Positions 34,999 through 44,792 are shown, counted from the first letter of the stretch. The stretch is DNA of 64,000 bases from Flagellimonas abyssi (GCF_019457905.1 NZ_JAHZSV010000017.1:39441-103440), one strand, 5' to 3'. The notes: generated by a model from the sequence alone, not told the origin. Translations and numbers: made by a program.

Positions 34999-36192
34999 AT
35001 GCCAAGCATTTCAAAGAAAGGGACTCAAATGCCCGCATCACCCATCCGAAAATTGGTGCCCTACGCAGAGGCTGCCAAAAAACGAGGAACCCATGTAATC
35101 CACCTAAATATTGGACAACCCGATATTAAAACCCCAAAAGTGGCTTTGGATGCGGTTCGCAACCACACCATTGAGGTTCTTGAGTACAGCATGACCCAAG
35201 GTTCTGAGGAGTACCGTAAAAAAATTTCGGATTACTATGCAAAACAGGATATTTTTGTTGATGCTGAAGATATTATAGTGACCACGGGCGGTTCCGAGGC
35301 ATTGTCCTTTACCTTGGGAACCATTATGGACAATGATGATGAAATTATCATACCCGAACCATTTTATGCAAATTACAATGGCTTTGCCACAGCTGCAGGT
35401 GTTAAGGTAAAACCCATTGCTTCATCTATTGAAAATAACTTTGCACTTCCCCCCATTTCCAAGTTTGAAGACCTTATCACTCCAAAAACGAAGGCCATTC
35501 TAATTTGTAACCCTGGAAACCCAACGGGATACCTTTATAGTAGGGAAGAAATTCATCAGTTGGCGGATTTGGTCAAAAAGTACAATCTTTTCCTAGTGGC
35601 CGATGAGGTATACCGCGAATTTACTTATGACGGCAGGGAACACTATTCAATTCTTCAGGTCGAGGGATTGGAAGAGTATGCCATTGTGGTTGATTCCGTA
35701 TCCAAAAGGTACAGCATGTGCGGCGCCCGTATCGGTTGTATGATTTCAAAAAACAAAGAAGTTATTGGTACTGCACTAAAATTTGCGCAAGCGAGATTGT
35801 CACCCCCAACCTTTGCCCAAATTGCCAGCGAGGCCGCTTTGGAAACTCCACAATCCTATTTTGATGATGTAATCGACGAATATGTTTCCCGAAGAAACCT
35901 TTTGATTACCGAGCTCAATAAATTGGAAGGTGTAAAGGTTGCTACCCCACAAGGTGCCTTTTATTGTGTTGTCGAGCTTCCCATTGAGAATGCGGACCAT
36001 TTTGCGCAATGGTTGTTGGAAAGTTTTGAGGTAGAAGGAAATACGGTGATGGTAGCTCCCGCTGCCGGTTTTTATGCAACACCTGGCTTGGGAAAAAATC
36101 AGATTAGAATTGCCTATGTGCTGAAAAAAGAGCAACTTGTAAAGGCAGTCCATATTTTAGGTAAGGCTTTAAGAGAGTACAACGCCCAGTGA
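34999..36192 (+). CDS. PLP-dependent class I/II aminotransferase
   Basis: A 397-residue fold-type I aminotransferase. Features: LNIGQPDIKTPKV, TTGGSEALSFTLG, LICNPGNPTGYLYS, VADEVYREFTYD (PLP-binding Asp) and VDSVSKRYSMCGARIG, with the PLP lysine in S-V-S-K-R. It is of the aspartate/aromatic aminotransferase type; the substrate is not determined. It overlaps murB by 4 bases (GTGA), so murB is translationally coupled. Confidence 0.92.
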   Translation: MPSISKKGTQMPASPIRKLVPYAEAAKKRGTHVIHLNIGQPDIKTPKVALDAVRNHTIEVLEYSMTQGSEEYRKKISDYYAKQDIFVDAEDIIVTTGGSEALSFTLGTIMDNDDEIIIPEPFYANYNGFATAAGVKVKPIASSIENNFALPPISKFEDLITPKTKAILICNPGNPTGYLYSREEIHQLADLVKKYNLFLVADEVYREFTYDGREHYSILQVEGLEEYAIVVDSVSKRYSMCGARIGCMISKNKEVIGTALKFAQARLSPPTFAQIASEAALETPQSYFDDVIDEYVSRRNLLITELNKLEGVKVATPQGAFYCVVELPIENADHFAQWLLESFEVEGNTVMVAPAAGFYATPGLGKNQIRIAYVLKKEQLVKAVHILGKALREYNAQ

Positions 36193-37205
36193 ACATACAG
36201 GAAAACATATCCTTAAAAAACTATAATACCTTCGGCATTGACGTTAAGGCACGGTTCTTTGTTGAAATAACAGGTCTTGTCCAGCTTCAAAAAGTACTGG
36301 AGCTCAAAGCATATCCCAAAAAGTTCATCATCAGCGGAGGAAGCAACATGCTACTTACCAAAGATATAGATGCTTTGGTGGTACACCTAAAACTAAAGGG
36401 CATCTCCATTGTTGAAGAAAACGAGAATTTTGTAGAGGTGAAGGCAATGGCCGGTGAGAATTGGCACGAACTTGTTATGTGGAGTCTGGAACAAGGATTT
36501 GGCGGACTCGAGAATCTTTCGCTCATCCCGGGCAACGTTGGCACGGCACCCATCCAAAATATTGGTGCTTATGGAGTTGAACTAAAGGATGTTTTTGTGA
36601 GTTGCGCAGCCATGGACGTCAAAACCGGGGAGCTAGAGGGTTTTGATAACGAAGCATGCGAGTTCGGGTACAGGGAATCCATTTTCAAGAACAGAGCAAA
36701 GGATAAATACATCATCACTTCGATAGTACTCAAGTTGACCAAGAAAGACCATGTGCTTCACACAGGCTATGGTTCCATTGAGAACGAATTGAAGGAGAAG
36801 GGCATTGTACATCCGACAATCAGGGATATTTCCGACGCCGTCATTGCCATACGCAGAAGCAAACTGCCCAACCCTAAGGAAATAGGCAATAGCGGAAGCT
36901 TTTTTAAAAATCCCGTGATTTCTCAAAAAGCGTTTGATAAGTTCATCAAAAAATACCCCAATGCGCCTTTTTATGAAATGGACGATAATCAATTTAAGAT
37001 TCCCGCCGGTTGGTTGGTAGAGCAATGTGGTTTTAAGGGAAAACGCTTTGGTGACGCAGGTGTGCACGAAAAACAGGCCCTTGTTTTGGTTAACCACGGA
37101 AGTGCCACGGGTAAAGAGATTCTTGACCTAAGCAAAAAAATTCAAGACGAAGTGCAAAAAACCTTCAAGATAAAGATTCAACCAGAAGTGAACATAATAA
37201 AATAA
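36189..37205 (+). CDS. murB: UDP-N-acetylenolpyruvoylglucosamine reductase
   Basis: Makes UDP-MurNAc with FAD and NADPH. The 338-residue type I MurB starts at GTG 36189. It has SLKNYNTFGIDVKA, the FAD loops IISGGSNML and GLENLSLIPGNVGTAPIQNIGAYG, ESIFKNR (catalytic region), and NSGSFFKNPV with the catalytic Ser. It is coupled to the aminotransferase gene upstream. Confidence 0.97.
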   Translation: MNIQENISLKNYNTFGIDVKARFFVEITGLVQLQKVLELKAYPKKFIISGGSNMLLTKDIDALVVHLKLKGISIVEENENFVEVKAMAGENWHELVMWSLEQGFGGLENLSLIPGNVGTAPIQNIGAYGVELKDVFVSCAAMDVKTGELEGFDNEACEFGYRESIFKNRAKDKYIITSIVLKLTKKDHVLHTGYGSIENELKEKGIVHPTIRDISDAVIAIRRSKLPNPKEIGNSGSFFKNPVISQKAFDKFIKKYPNAPFYEMDDNQFKIPAGWLVEQCGFKGKRFGDAGVHEKQALVLVNHGSATGKEILDLSKKIQDEVQKTFKIKIQPEVNIIK

Positions 37206-37286
37206 CCCCCGCATTGAAGTCAATAACGAGGGTTATACCAAACCAAACTAACCAAATTTATGTATGTCGTCAGGGCTTTGAAGCCC
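37202..37286 (+). terminator. Two hairpins after murB
   Basis: ATAACCC (37202-37208) pairs with GGGTTAT (37230-37236), overlapping the murB stop, and GGGCTT-TG-AAGCCC (37273-37286) is followed by CTTATTTCT. The second may be a weak terminator. Between them is an unusual AACCAAAC-type stretch. Either pair could instead belong to a leader RNA for the sigma-factor operon. Confidence 0.45.
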
Positions 37287-37332
37287 CTTATTTCTATTCA
37301 AAATTCACAAGACAAAAAAGCTTTTTCTGTCT

Positions 37333-37340
37333 TAGCTTTG
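37333..37340 (+). promoter_or_regulatory. Putative -7 box for the ECF sigma operon
   Basis: TAGCTTTG fits the Bacteroidota TAnnTTTG consensus about 68 bases before the sigma-factor start. No clear -33 TTG lies upstream, so support is limited. Confidence 0.45.
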
Positions 37341-37408
37341 TTTTATATACGAGATAAATCCTATTTTAGATTTTGGTCCCATAAAAAATTTTACCAAAAG
37401 CATCATTA

Positions 37409-37975
37409 ATGAGCACATTGATAGAGAGACATATTGTTTCACTCCTTGAGGAAAAAGACGACAAAGCTATTTCCCTACTTTATGAAAATTATGGGGATAC
37501 GCTCTTCGGGGTTGCCTTTAAGGTGGTAAAAGATGAGGATTTGGCCCAAGATGTGCTACAGGAAAGTTTTATCAAAATCTGGAAAAAAGCCGACACCTAC
37601 GATGCTTCCAAGGCAAAACTTTTTACATGGTTGTTCAGGATTGTTAGGAATACTGCCATAGATAAATTGCGTAGCGTCAATAATAAATCGGATAAAGAAA
37701 TCCAAATCGACGTTTCAGACGTATATAATCTTGGAGTCAAGGCCATTAACCCGGAACATCTGGACATCCAAGAAAACTTGGACAAAATCGAAGATAAGTA
37801 CAGAATTGTTTTAGAGGCCCTATTTTTTGAAGGAATGACGCAGCAGGAGGCAAGTGATGAATTGGACATTCCTTTGGGAACCATAAAATCCCGGTTAAAA
37901 ATAGGACTTAGGGAACTTGGAAAGATTTACGGAACAACAATGTCCCTGCTCTTAATCTTAAATTTGTTGTCATGA
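37409..37975 (+). CDS. ECF-type sigma factor
   Basis: A 188-residue sigma-70-family protein. Region 2 is LYENYGDTLFGVAFKVVKDEDLAQDVLQ onward, abbreviated here to DLAQDVLQESFIKIWK. Region 4 is EGMTQQEASDELDIPLGTIK with RLKIGLREL. There is no region 3, as expected for ECF. It directs RNA polymerase to a small regulon. Its end overlaps the anti-sigma gene by 4 bases, so the downstream protein very likely controls it. Confidence 0.93.
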   Translation: MSTLIERHIVSLLEEKDDKAISLLYENYGDTLFGVAFKVVKDEDLAQDVLQESFIKIWKKADTYDASKAKLFTWLFRIVRNTAIDKLRSVNNKSDKEIQIDVSDVYNLGVKAINPEHLDIQENLDKIEDKYRIVLEALFFEGMTQQEASDELDIPLGTIKSRLKIGLRELGKIYGTTMSLLLILNLLS

Positions 37976-38730
37976 AAGAAAAAGTAAAAATATTTTTAGA
38001 GTCCGACATTTTAGAGAAATACCTTTTAGGAGACACCACCAAGGAAGAATCCCAAAAAGCGGAAAGATATATTGCCATGTACCCCGAAGTGCGGGAGACC
38101 TATGAAGTGCTCCAGAAAAACTTGGAGACTTTTGCCAATATGTATGCCAAAAAAACTCCAGAAGGCTTAAAGGACATTATAATTGCCAGTGCACGAAAAG
38201 AAACCATGGTAAGCAAAAGATATATGAGATATGCCGTTGCCGCCAGTATCGCCATCATGATTTTCGCCGGCTCCTCCCTTTTCTTTTGGAACCAGAACAA
38301 AACATTACAGGAAGAAAATACCCTCGTAACCAACCAAATCAAGTATTTGGAGGATAACATGAAGGACCAATTGGCCGACATGAGAAACCAGTTCATCGTT
38401 CTTAACAATCCTGCTACCAAAAAATATCAGGTAAGAGGTGAACGTGAGGCAAAGGAACTCAAGGCCATTGCATACATAAACCCTGTTAAAAAACTGTCGT
38501 ACATCAATGTGAGCAACGTTCCGGAACTTCCCGAAGACAAATGCTTCCAAATGTGGGCAGAGGTCAATGGAGAATTGGTAAACCTGGGTGTAATCAAAGA
38601 TTTTGATGAAAAAGACAAACTTCTTGCCCTACCCTACGCTGACAATGCTGTGGGATATATCACCATTGAACCAAAGGGCGGAAACAATATTCCATCTGTA
38701 GACAATATCGTAGCCAATATCAATTACTAA
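37972..38730 (+). CDS. RskA-type anti-sigma factor
   Basis: A 252-residue membrane protein. The N-terminal cytoplasmic part (FLESDILEKYLLGDTTKEE) fits a zinc-less anti-sigma domain. One membrane helix lies at about 85-102 (YAVAASIAIMIFAGSSLFFW). A coiled-coil follows, and the C-terminal periplasmic domain has CFQMWAEVNGELVNLGVI, the RskA signature. It should sequester the sigma factor encoded upstream; the signal is unknown. Confidence 0.9.
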   Translation: MKEKVKIFLESDILEKYLLGDTTKEESQKAERYIAMYPEVRETYEVLQKNLETFANMYAKKTPEGLKDIIIASARKETMVSKRYMRYAVAASIAIMIFAGSSLFFWNQNKTLQEENTLVTNQIKYLEDNMKDQLADMRNQFIVLNNPATKKYQVRGEREAKELKAIAYINPVKKLSYINVSNVPELPEDKCFQMWAEVNGELVNLGVIKDFDEKDKLLALPYADNAVGYITIEPKGGNNIPSVDNIVANINY

Positions 38731-38789
38731 TAAAATAGGTTTTACGGTAAAGAAACCTTAAACATTCCGACCTTTAACAAGGTATTTTG

Positions 38790-38797
38790 TACCTTTG
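38790..38797 (+). promoter_or_regulatory. Putative -7 box before the small Cys membrane protein
   Basis: TACCTTTG, 17 bases upstream of the ATG at 38815, matches TAnnTTTG. It separates this gene from the anti-sigma gene before it. Confidence 0.5.
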
Positions 38798-38814
38798 TAC
38801 AAAAGTTGGATTTT

Positions 38815-39024
38815 ATGAAGTTAGTATTGGTCACCATTGGATTGTTAGCACTTGCATTTGCAGGAATCGCCATCAAAATCTGGGGGAAAAAGAATGGTGA
38901 GTTTGCCGGAACATGTGCAAGTCAAAGTCCCTTTTTGAACAAGGACGGGGAAGCTTGTGGTTTTTGCGGAAAACTACCGGAAGAACAAGATTGCAAGAAA
39001 GATAACGTTACAAATACCCAATAA
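38815..39024 (+). CDS. Small single-helix membrane protein with four cysteines
   Basis: A 69-residue protein; the ATG at 38815 gives a clean membrane helix at the start (LVLVTIGLLALAFAGIAIKIW), so a TTG three codons upstream is not preferred. The exposed tail has Cys at about 34, 48, 51 and 60 (GTCASQSPFLNKDGEACGFC then GK and DCKK). The spacing could bind a metal or form disulfides. I do not recognise its function, though similar short proteins seem to occur in related genomes. It lies between two ECF sigma genes. Confidence 0.75.
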   Translation: MKLVLVTIGLLALAFAGIAIKIWGKKNGEFAGTCASQSPFLNKDGEACGFCGKLPEEQDCKKDNVTNTQ

Positions 39025-39051
39025 AATTAATTTTTAGGCAAGCCTTATTAT

Positions 39052-39612
39052 TTGGAAAAAACCGACGATTCCATCAAGGAGATTATACAAAGGGCAAAAG
39101 AGGGAAACCAAATTGCCTTTAGTAACCTCGTTGACACTTTTTGGAACGATGTGTACGGTTTTCAAATGCTTCGCACCAAAAATGAAAACGATGCCGAGGA
39201 CATTACCATAAGGACTTTTTCCAAAGCATTCGATAAAATCGATACCTACGACGAAAACTATGAGTTCAAAACTTGGCTCATCACCATATCCAAAAACCTT
39301 CATGTAGACCTTCTCAGAAAACGCAAAAGAAGTCTAATGAACGAAATGGAATCCCGCGCAGACGAGGTAAAAAAAGTTTTGGACGAAACTCCCACGGTAG
39401 AGGACCGTTTGATTACGGAACAAAATCTGGCCAACCTCTTGCAGGATATCAAAAAGATGAAACCCCACTATCAGAAAGTGATCAACCTGCGCTATTTTCA
39501 AGAAATGAGCTATGCCGACATAGCCAAAGAACTCAATGAGCCCGTCAATAACATAAAGGTGAAATTGCTCCGCGCCAAAAAACTTTTGGCAGAAATCATC
39601 AAAAAAAAGTGA
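39052..39612 (+). CDS. ECF-type sigma factor
   Basis: A 186-residue sigma-70-family protein starting at TTG 39052. Region 2: NDAEDITIRTFSKAFDKID and YEFKTWLITISKNLHVDLLR. Region 4: YFQEMSYADIAKELNEPVNN with IKVKLLRAKKLL. No anti-sigma gene is next to it; the small membrane protein upstream is the nearest candidate partner. It is followed by lipA after 62 bases. Confidence 0.92.
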   Translation: MEKTDDSIKEIIQRAKEGNQIAFSNLVDTFWNDVYGFQMLRTKNENDAEDITIRTFSKAFDKIDTYDENYEFKTWLITISKNLHVDLLRKRKRSLMNEMESRADEVKKVLDETPTVEDRLITEQNLANLLQDIKKMKPHYQKVINLRYFQEMSYADIAKELNEPVNNIKVKLLRAKKLLAEIIKKK

Positions 39613-39648
39613 CTCCTTCCAAGTCACACAGTTTCTTTCCCAGTTTCG

Positions 39649-39656
39649 TATCTTTG
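39649..39656 (+). promoter_or_regulatory. Putative -7 box for lipA
   Basis: TATCTTTG matches TAnnTTTG and lies 18 bases before the lipA ATG, giving a short leader. Confidence 0.5.
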
Positions 39657-39674
39657 TACTTCTAAATTTGTTCT

Positions 39675-40550
39675 ATGAGCACAAGCGTAGCAGAAAACGT
39701 AATACCACCCAAAGGAAAGCCAAAGTGGCTAAGGGTTAAGCTTCCAACGGGCAAAAAATACACCCAGCTCAGGGGGCTTGTGGACAAGTACGATCTACAT
39801 ACCATTTGCACCTCCGGCAGCTGCCCAAACATGGGTGAATGTTGGGGCGAAGGTACCGCTACATTCATGATTTTGGGAAATATCTGCACCCGTTCCTGTG
39901 GGTTCTGTGGTGTAAAAACAGGACGCCCGGAAACTGTGGATTGGGCGGAGCCGGAAAAAGTGGCCCGCTCCATAAAGATCATGAACATTAAACATGCCGT
40001 GCTCACCTCTGTGGACCGTGACGACCTAAAAGATATGGGGTCCATTATCTGGGCAGAAACGGTAAAAGCCGTAAGGCGCATGAATCCAGAAACAACAATG
40101 GAAACATTGATTCCTGATTTCCAAGGAATCCCCAACCATTTGGACAGAATATTGAACGTAGCCCCTGAAGTGATTTCCCATAACATGGAAACCGTAAAGA
40201 GGCTGACACGAGAGGTTAGAATACAAGCCAAGTACGAAAGAAGTCTGGAAGTATTGGACTATCTAAAGAAAAACGGAGCAAACAGGACCAAATCGGGCAT
40301 CATGTTGGGCTTGGGCGAAGAAGAGAGCGAAGTTATCGCCACTATGGAAGACCTACGAAAAGCGAATGTGGATGTTATCACTATTGGGCAGTACCTCCAG
40401 CCTTCAAAAAAACACCTCCCGGTAAAACAATTTATCCTTCCGGAACAATTTAAAAAATATGAGGAATTAGGACTGGAAATGGGCTTTAGACATGTAGAAA
40501 GTGGAGCTTTGGTCCGTTCATCCTACAAAGCACATAAGCACATACACTAG
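39675..40550 (+). CDS. lipA: Lipoyl synthase
   Basis: Inserts two sulfurs into octanoyl-protein to make lipoyl cofactor. The 291-residue radical-SAM enzyme has the auxiliary-cluster cysteines [13 protein letters not shown] and the radical-[11 protein letters not shown] motif, and the C-terminal [11 protein letters not shown] with the Ser ligand. It is followed by gap after 17 bases. Confidence 0.97.
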   Translation: MSTSVAENVIPPKGKPKWLRVKLPTGKKYTQLRGLVDKYDLHTICTSGSCPNMGECWGEGTATFMILGNICTRSCGFCGVKTGRPETVDWAEPEKVARSIKIMNIKHAVLTSVDRDDLKDMGSIIWAETVKAVRRMNPETTMETLIPDFQGIPNHLDRILNVAPEVISHNMETVKRLTREVRIQAKYERSLEVLDYLKKNGANRTKSGIMLGLGEEESEVIATMEDLRKANVDVITIGQYLQPSKKHLPVKQFILPEQFKKYEELGLEMGFRHVESGALVRSSYKAHKHIH

Positions 40551-40567
40551 TACGGCACCCCATCATC

Positions 40568-41578
40568 ATGAAAAACATCACTGTTGGTATAAATGGCTTC
40601 GGTCGTATAGGTAGAACCCTTTTTAGACTTTTGCTCAACCATCCGAACATCAATGTTGTGGCCATTAACGATTTGGCCAATGCCGAAACCTTGGCCCATC
40701 TGCTAAAATATGACAGTATCCATGGTGTGTTGCCCTTTGATGTATCGCATCAAAATGGACATATTCTTGTAGATGACAACAAAATACCGATACTCAATCA
40801 CAATCATCCAAAAGAAATAGATTGGAAATCCCATGGGGTGGATATCGTGGTCGAATCCACTGGAAAATTTAAGACAAAAACGGACTTGGACCTACACATA
40901 AAAAATGGGGCCAAAAAAGTAATACTTTCCGTTCCGCCGTTGGACGACTCTATAAAAATGGTGGTATTGGGCGTAAACGAGGATATCCTGGACAAGGACG
41001 ACCAAATCATTTCCAACGCGTCCTGCACTACCAACAATGCTGCGCCCATGATCAAAGTTATCAACGAACTGTGCGGCATAGAACAAGCGTACATCACAAC
41101 TGTTCACTCCTACACCTCCGACCAAAGCCTTCACGATAGTCCCCACAGAGACCTTCGTAGGTCCCGAGCTGCCGGGCAATCCATAATCCCCACCACTACC
41201 GGAGCGGCAAAGGCATTGACCAGTATTTTTCCAGAACTATCAAATGTCATTGGTGGATGTGGCATCCGAGTGCCTGTGCCAAACGGGTCATTGACCGATA
41301 TTACGTTCAACGTGATACGGGAAACCTCGATTGAAAAAATAAATGCTACCTTTAAAAGGCAAGCGGAAAACAACCTTAAAGGAATTCTTAATTACACCGA
41401 AGACCCTATTGTTTCTATCGACATAAACAATAGTTGTTACTCTTGTACGTTTGATTCATTGATGACCTCCGTAATCGGTAAAATGGTAAAGATTATCGGG
41501 TGGTACGATAACGAAACTGGATATTGTTCCAGAATTATTGATTTAATAGCTTTGCTGATAAAGAAAAATTACGTTTGA
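40568..41578 (+). CDS. gap: Glyceraldehyde-3-phosphate dehydrogenase
   Basis: Glycolytic GAPDH of 336 residues. GINGFGRIGR is the NAD-binding loop, NASCTTNNAAPMIKV carries the catalytic Cys, and TTVHSYTSDQ and WYDNETGYCSR are present. The usual C-T-T-N-C is C-T-T-N-N here, losing the second Cys, which is not required for catalysis. Flavobacteria often have two GAPDH genes, so this may be the second copy. It lies in a lipA-gap run, and the histidine kinase start overlaps its stop. Confidence 0.95.
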   Translation: MKNITVGINGFGRIGRTLFRLLLNHPNINVVAINDLANAETLAHLLKYDSIHGVLPFDVSHQNGHILVDDNKIPILNHNHPKEIDWKSHGVDIVVESTGKFKTKTDLDLHIKNGAKKVILSVPPLDDSIKMVVLGVNEDILDKDDQIISNASCTTNNAAPMIKVINELCGIEQAYITTVHSYTSDQSLHDSPHRDLRRSRAAGQSIIPTTTGAAKALTSIFPELSNVIGGCGIRVPVPNGSLTDITFNVIRETSIEKINATFKRQAENNLKGILNYTEDPIVSIDINNSCYSCTFDSLMTSVIGKMVKIIGWYDNETGYCSRIIDLIALLIKKNYV

Positions 41579-43797
41579 TCGCAACCTTATCAAACAAAAG
41601 GCCAAGCCTTAAATGGCAGTTTCTACTATGCTTAATATTGTGCATACAAACAACTATTGCCCAAAACGACGGCAATTCAGCATCCAATGTCAAGGAGATT
41701 TTTAATGATTTTATGAGGTACCGCCACGAGAACAACGTGGACAAAGCCCTTGAAACGCTGAGCCAAGCCGCCAATATTGCAGAAAGGAATGAAGATTCCA
41801 AACTATTGTTGGATACGTATCACCAATACGCCAGACTCTTTCTGGAAGAGGGCGATTATGAAACGGCAATTTTTTATTGGGACCGTGCCAGTATATTATT
41901 AAAGGACACCTCTTATTCCTTTGGGCAAGCCTTTCACCTATATCTGGATGCATCCCTTAGATATTCCGAAGGAAACAATTTTCAGGCCCTCAAACAGCTG
42001 GAAGAATCAAGAAAGCTAAGCAACAACAGGAACCTTACCAACAATATTTTGTTGCAAGAAGCTTACATCTACACCAATATAGAAAAATACAATGATGCCA
42101 TAAAGAACCTTCATGCACTTATCGTCAATTCTGATGACAAGGAAAGGGCCTATCTAGCAACCAGGGCCAATCTCCAATTGGCAAAAATAAGCGTTACCCT
42201 TAACGACTTGGAAGAAGGAATCGTCCATTCCAAAGCTGCGCTGGAGCTAGCAGAAAAACATGGCTTTTCCAAAGAAATCAAAAATGCTTACGAGCAATTG
42301 TCCAATATCTACGAAGCAAACGGCAACTACTCGGAGTCATTATTGTACGCAAAGGGACTTTCCAAAATGAAGGATTCCATATTCAATGTGGAGAAAGCAA
42401 AGCTTGATGCAAATACGGCAGAGAAAGTACGATTTGAACACCAAATGAACGAGCTCAACAAACTACAGGCAATAAATGAAGAGTTGAGCGAATCCAAAAA
42501 CCGTTCAGAGATCACGGCAATATTGACTTCGGCTTTTTTGACCATAATCTCTTTATTGGCAGTTTCCTTGTTCCGAAACAACCAAATAAAATTAAAGACC
42601 AACGACCTGCTCTACACAAAGAACAAAGAGCTAGAATTGGCGCGTGATGCTGCTGTATCGGCCATGGAGGCGAAAACCAACTTCTTGTCAACAGTAACGC
42701 ACGAACTGCGAACACCGTTGTACGCTGTAACCGGGCTCACCCACCTATTGTTGGAGGAGAATCCATCAGAACACCAAAAAGAACACCTAAAATCTTTAAA
42801 GTTTTCTGGGGAATACCTACTCAATTTCATCAACGATATTCTACAGATAAATAAAATTGATGCAGAAAAGCTGGAACCTCTGAACATCGAGTTCAAGCTA
42901 CATAAAGTATTGGATGATGTTGTAGAATCCCTACAACAAAATGCCCACGAGAAAAAAACAGAACTTATTCTGGACTACGACCCCACAATTCCTAAAAAGT
43001 TGATGGGAGACCCGATTAAGCTTTCACAAATCTTCATGAATTTGGTCGGTAACGCTCTTAAATTCACCAAAAACGGCAGGGTCGAGGTCATAGCCAAAAT
43101 GCTTAAAAAAGAAGAAGACCAAGTAAAAATTTATTTTGAAGTACGGGACAACGGAATCGGTATTTCGGAAGACCAACAAAAAAATATATTCGAAAGTTTT
43201 GAGCAGGGGTCCATCCAAATCAATAGGGAATACGGTGGAACGGGCCTTGGCCTAACAATTGTAAAAAGTCTCTTGGGGCTATTTGGAAGCACCATTCATC
43301 TAGAAAGTGAACTGGACCACGGTAGTTCTTTCTACTTTGAGATGGACTTGGATTATGAGAGCAAAGAAGGGGATGAAATTGCATTCGAGCTCAACCTTGA
43401 TGAATTTCAGTTCAAAGGGCTGCACGTGCTCGTAGTAGAGGACAACAAAATAAATCAGGTGATCACCAAAAAAATGCTCACCAAAAAAGAGATTACCTGC
43501 GACATTGCCAACAATGGTAACGAAGCCATTGATATGGCAAAAAATAATACCTACGATGCCATTCTGATGGACATTCACATGCCCGGTATAAGCGGAGAAG
43601 AGGCAACTCGCCAAATCCGTAAGTTTGATACGGTTATCCCAATTATAGCACTAACGGCTATTTCTTTGGACGACAGCCTGGACAGTTTCTATGATGCTGG
43701 CTGTAACGATGTGGTCACCAAACCTTTTAAACCTGAAGTATTTTATCAAAAAATTGGTGAAAATATTTTTAGGAGCAAAATGGAAGGTTCCATTTAG
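41575..43797 (+). CDS. TPR-type hybrid sensor histidine kinase/response regulator
   Basis: A 740-residue protein starting at TTG 41575, overlapping the gap stop by 4 bases. Order: signal peptide (to about residue 29), a periplasmic TPR array (about 45-290), coiled coil, one membrane helix (ILTSAFLTIISLLAVSLF), HisKA with TVTHELRTPLYAVTG, HATPase with NALKFTKNG, DNGIGIS and GGTGLGLTIV, and a C-terminal receiver (MDIHMPGISG, phosphoacceptor Asp). There is no DNA-binding output domain, so it must signal through a phosphorelay or protein contact. It ends 4 bases inside convergent lpxK. Confidence 0.93.
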   Translation: MIATLSNKRPSLKWQFLLCLILCIQTTIAQNDGNSASNVKEIFNDFMRYRHENNVDKALETLSQAANIAERNEDSKLLLDTYHQYARLFLEEGDYETAIFYWDRASILLKDTSYSFGQAFHLYLDASLRYSEGNNFQALKQLEESRKLSNNRNLTNNILLQEAYIYTNIEKYNDAIKNLHALIVNSDDKERAYLATRANLQLAKISVTLNDLEEGIVHSKAALELAEKHGFSKEIKNAYEQLSNIYEANGNYSESLLYAKGLSKMKDSIFNVEKAKLDANTAEKVRFEHQMNELNKLQAINEELSESKNRSEITAILTSAFLTIISLLAVSLFRNNQIKLKTNDLLYTKNKELELARDAAVSAMEAKTNFLSTVTHELRTPLYAVTGLTHLLLEENPSEHQKEHLKSLKFSGEYLLNFINDILQINKIDAEKLEPLNIEFKLHKVLDDVVESLQQNAHEKKTELILDYDPTIPKKLMGDPIKLSQIFMNLVGNALKFTKNGRVEVIAKMLKKEEDQVKIYFEVRDNGIGISEDQQKNIFESFEQGSIQINREYGGTGLGLTIVKSLLGLFGSTIHLESELDHGSSFYFEMDLDYESKEGDEIAFELNLDEFQFKGLHVLVVEDNKINQVITKKMLTKKEITCDIANNGNEAIDMAKNNTYDAILMDIHMPGISGEEATRQIRKFDTVIPIIALTAISLDDSLDSFYDAGCNDVVTKPFKPEVFYQKIGENIFRSKMEGSI

Positions 43798-44792
43798 AAC
43801 AAATCCTCAATAGCTCTTTGTAGTATCAATCCATCTTTTTTGGAAAAATTGTGGGCAATTTCCAAAAAGTAGAGCCTATCCACCCTACCCTTTAGCCTAA
43901 CAAAATCCTTTTCCGTAGTAATAATCAGTTCATAATCTTTGAATTTGTCAATTTCCGATGCGTTAAAATTATGGTGATCTCCAAACTCAAAATGCTTAAA
44001 ATCAACTCCCAAGTCATCAAGATAGCTAACCAAAGGTCCTGGAGAAGCTATTCCCGTTACCAAAGCCACCTGCCTGCCCTTCAATTCGTTCAATGGTATT
44101 TTCTCTTCGCTGCCATCACTTACATAATCATGGTAGGCCAAATGGGCAAATAGCACTTTTTGGTGTTTTTCAGGATTTAACTTTGCCTCAATAGCGTTCC
44201 TCTCTATGTCATCAATACCTTGTGGACACTTTGTGACAATAATCAAATCTGCCCGTTTGGCTTCCTTTTTGGCATCCCGGAGGCTGCCTGTTGGCAAATA
44301 CCAGTCGTCTACATATAAGTTTTGATAGGTGGTCAGTAAAATTGAAAAAGTCGGTTTTACCTTTCTGTGCTGAAATGCATCGTCCAAAACAATCACCTCT
44401 GGGTTCACCAATTTTTCCAATTTTTCGATACCGTTACGTCTATCGGCATCCACAGCAACAGCAACTTCGGGAAATTTTCTATGGATTTGATAAGGTTCAT
44501 CACCCAGCTCCAGAACAGTGCTTTTGGCATCGGCCAAATAGAATCCATCCGATTTGCGCTTATATCCTCGGCTCAGCACCGCAGTGTTTCTTTCCGCCAA
44601 TATCCTTAATACATATTCGGTCATTGGGGTTTTTCCCGTTCCCCCCACACTTAGGTTGCCCACACAAATGGTCGGGGTTCGGTACGATTTGGATGAAAAA
44701 ACACCTGTATCGAACAAGAAGTTTCGAACATGTACCACCAAGGCATAGATCAACGAAATGGGGAACGCTATTTTCCGGAGCAATTGAAGCAT
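43794..44792 (-). CDS. lpxK: Tetraacyldisaccharide 4'-kinase
   Basis: Adds the 4'-phosphate in lipid A synthesis at the inner membrane. The 332-residue start at 44792 (MLQLLRKIAFPISLIYALVV, the membrane-anchoring helix) is chosen over an upstream ATG at 44894 that would run into the divergent gene. Walker A is VGNLSVGGTGKTPM, followed by LSRGYKRKS and VLDDAFQHRKV. It is divergent from the nif3-like gene by 48 bases. Confidence 0.95.
   Translation of the reverse strand: MLQLLRKIAFPISLIYALVVHVRNFLFDTGVFSSKSYRTPTICVGNLSVGGTGKTPMTEYVLRILAERNTAVLSRGYKRKSDGFYLADAKSTVLELGDEPYQIHRKFPEVAVAVDADRRNGIEKLEKLVNPEVIVLDDAFQHRKVKPTFSILLTTYQNLYVDDWYLPTGSLRDAKKEAKRADLIIVTKCPQGIDDIERNAIEAKLNPEKHQKVLFAHLAYHDYVSDGSEEKIPLNELKGRQVALVTGIASPGPLVSYLDDLGVDFKHFEFGDHHNFNASEIDKFKDYELIITTEKDFVRLKGRVDRLYFLEIAHNFSKKDGLILQRAIEDLF

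Noticed and set aside
37260..37409. 49-codon frame as a true protein gene
   Set aside because: The composition is not protein-like and part is hairpin sequence; kept only as a possible leader.
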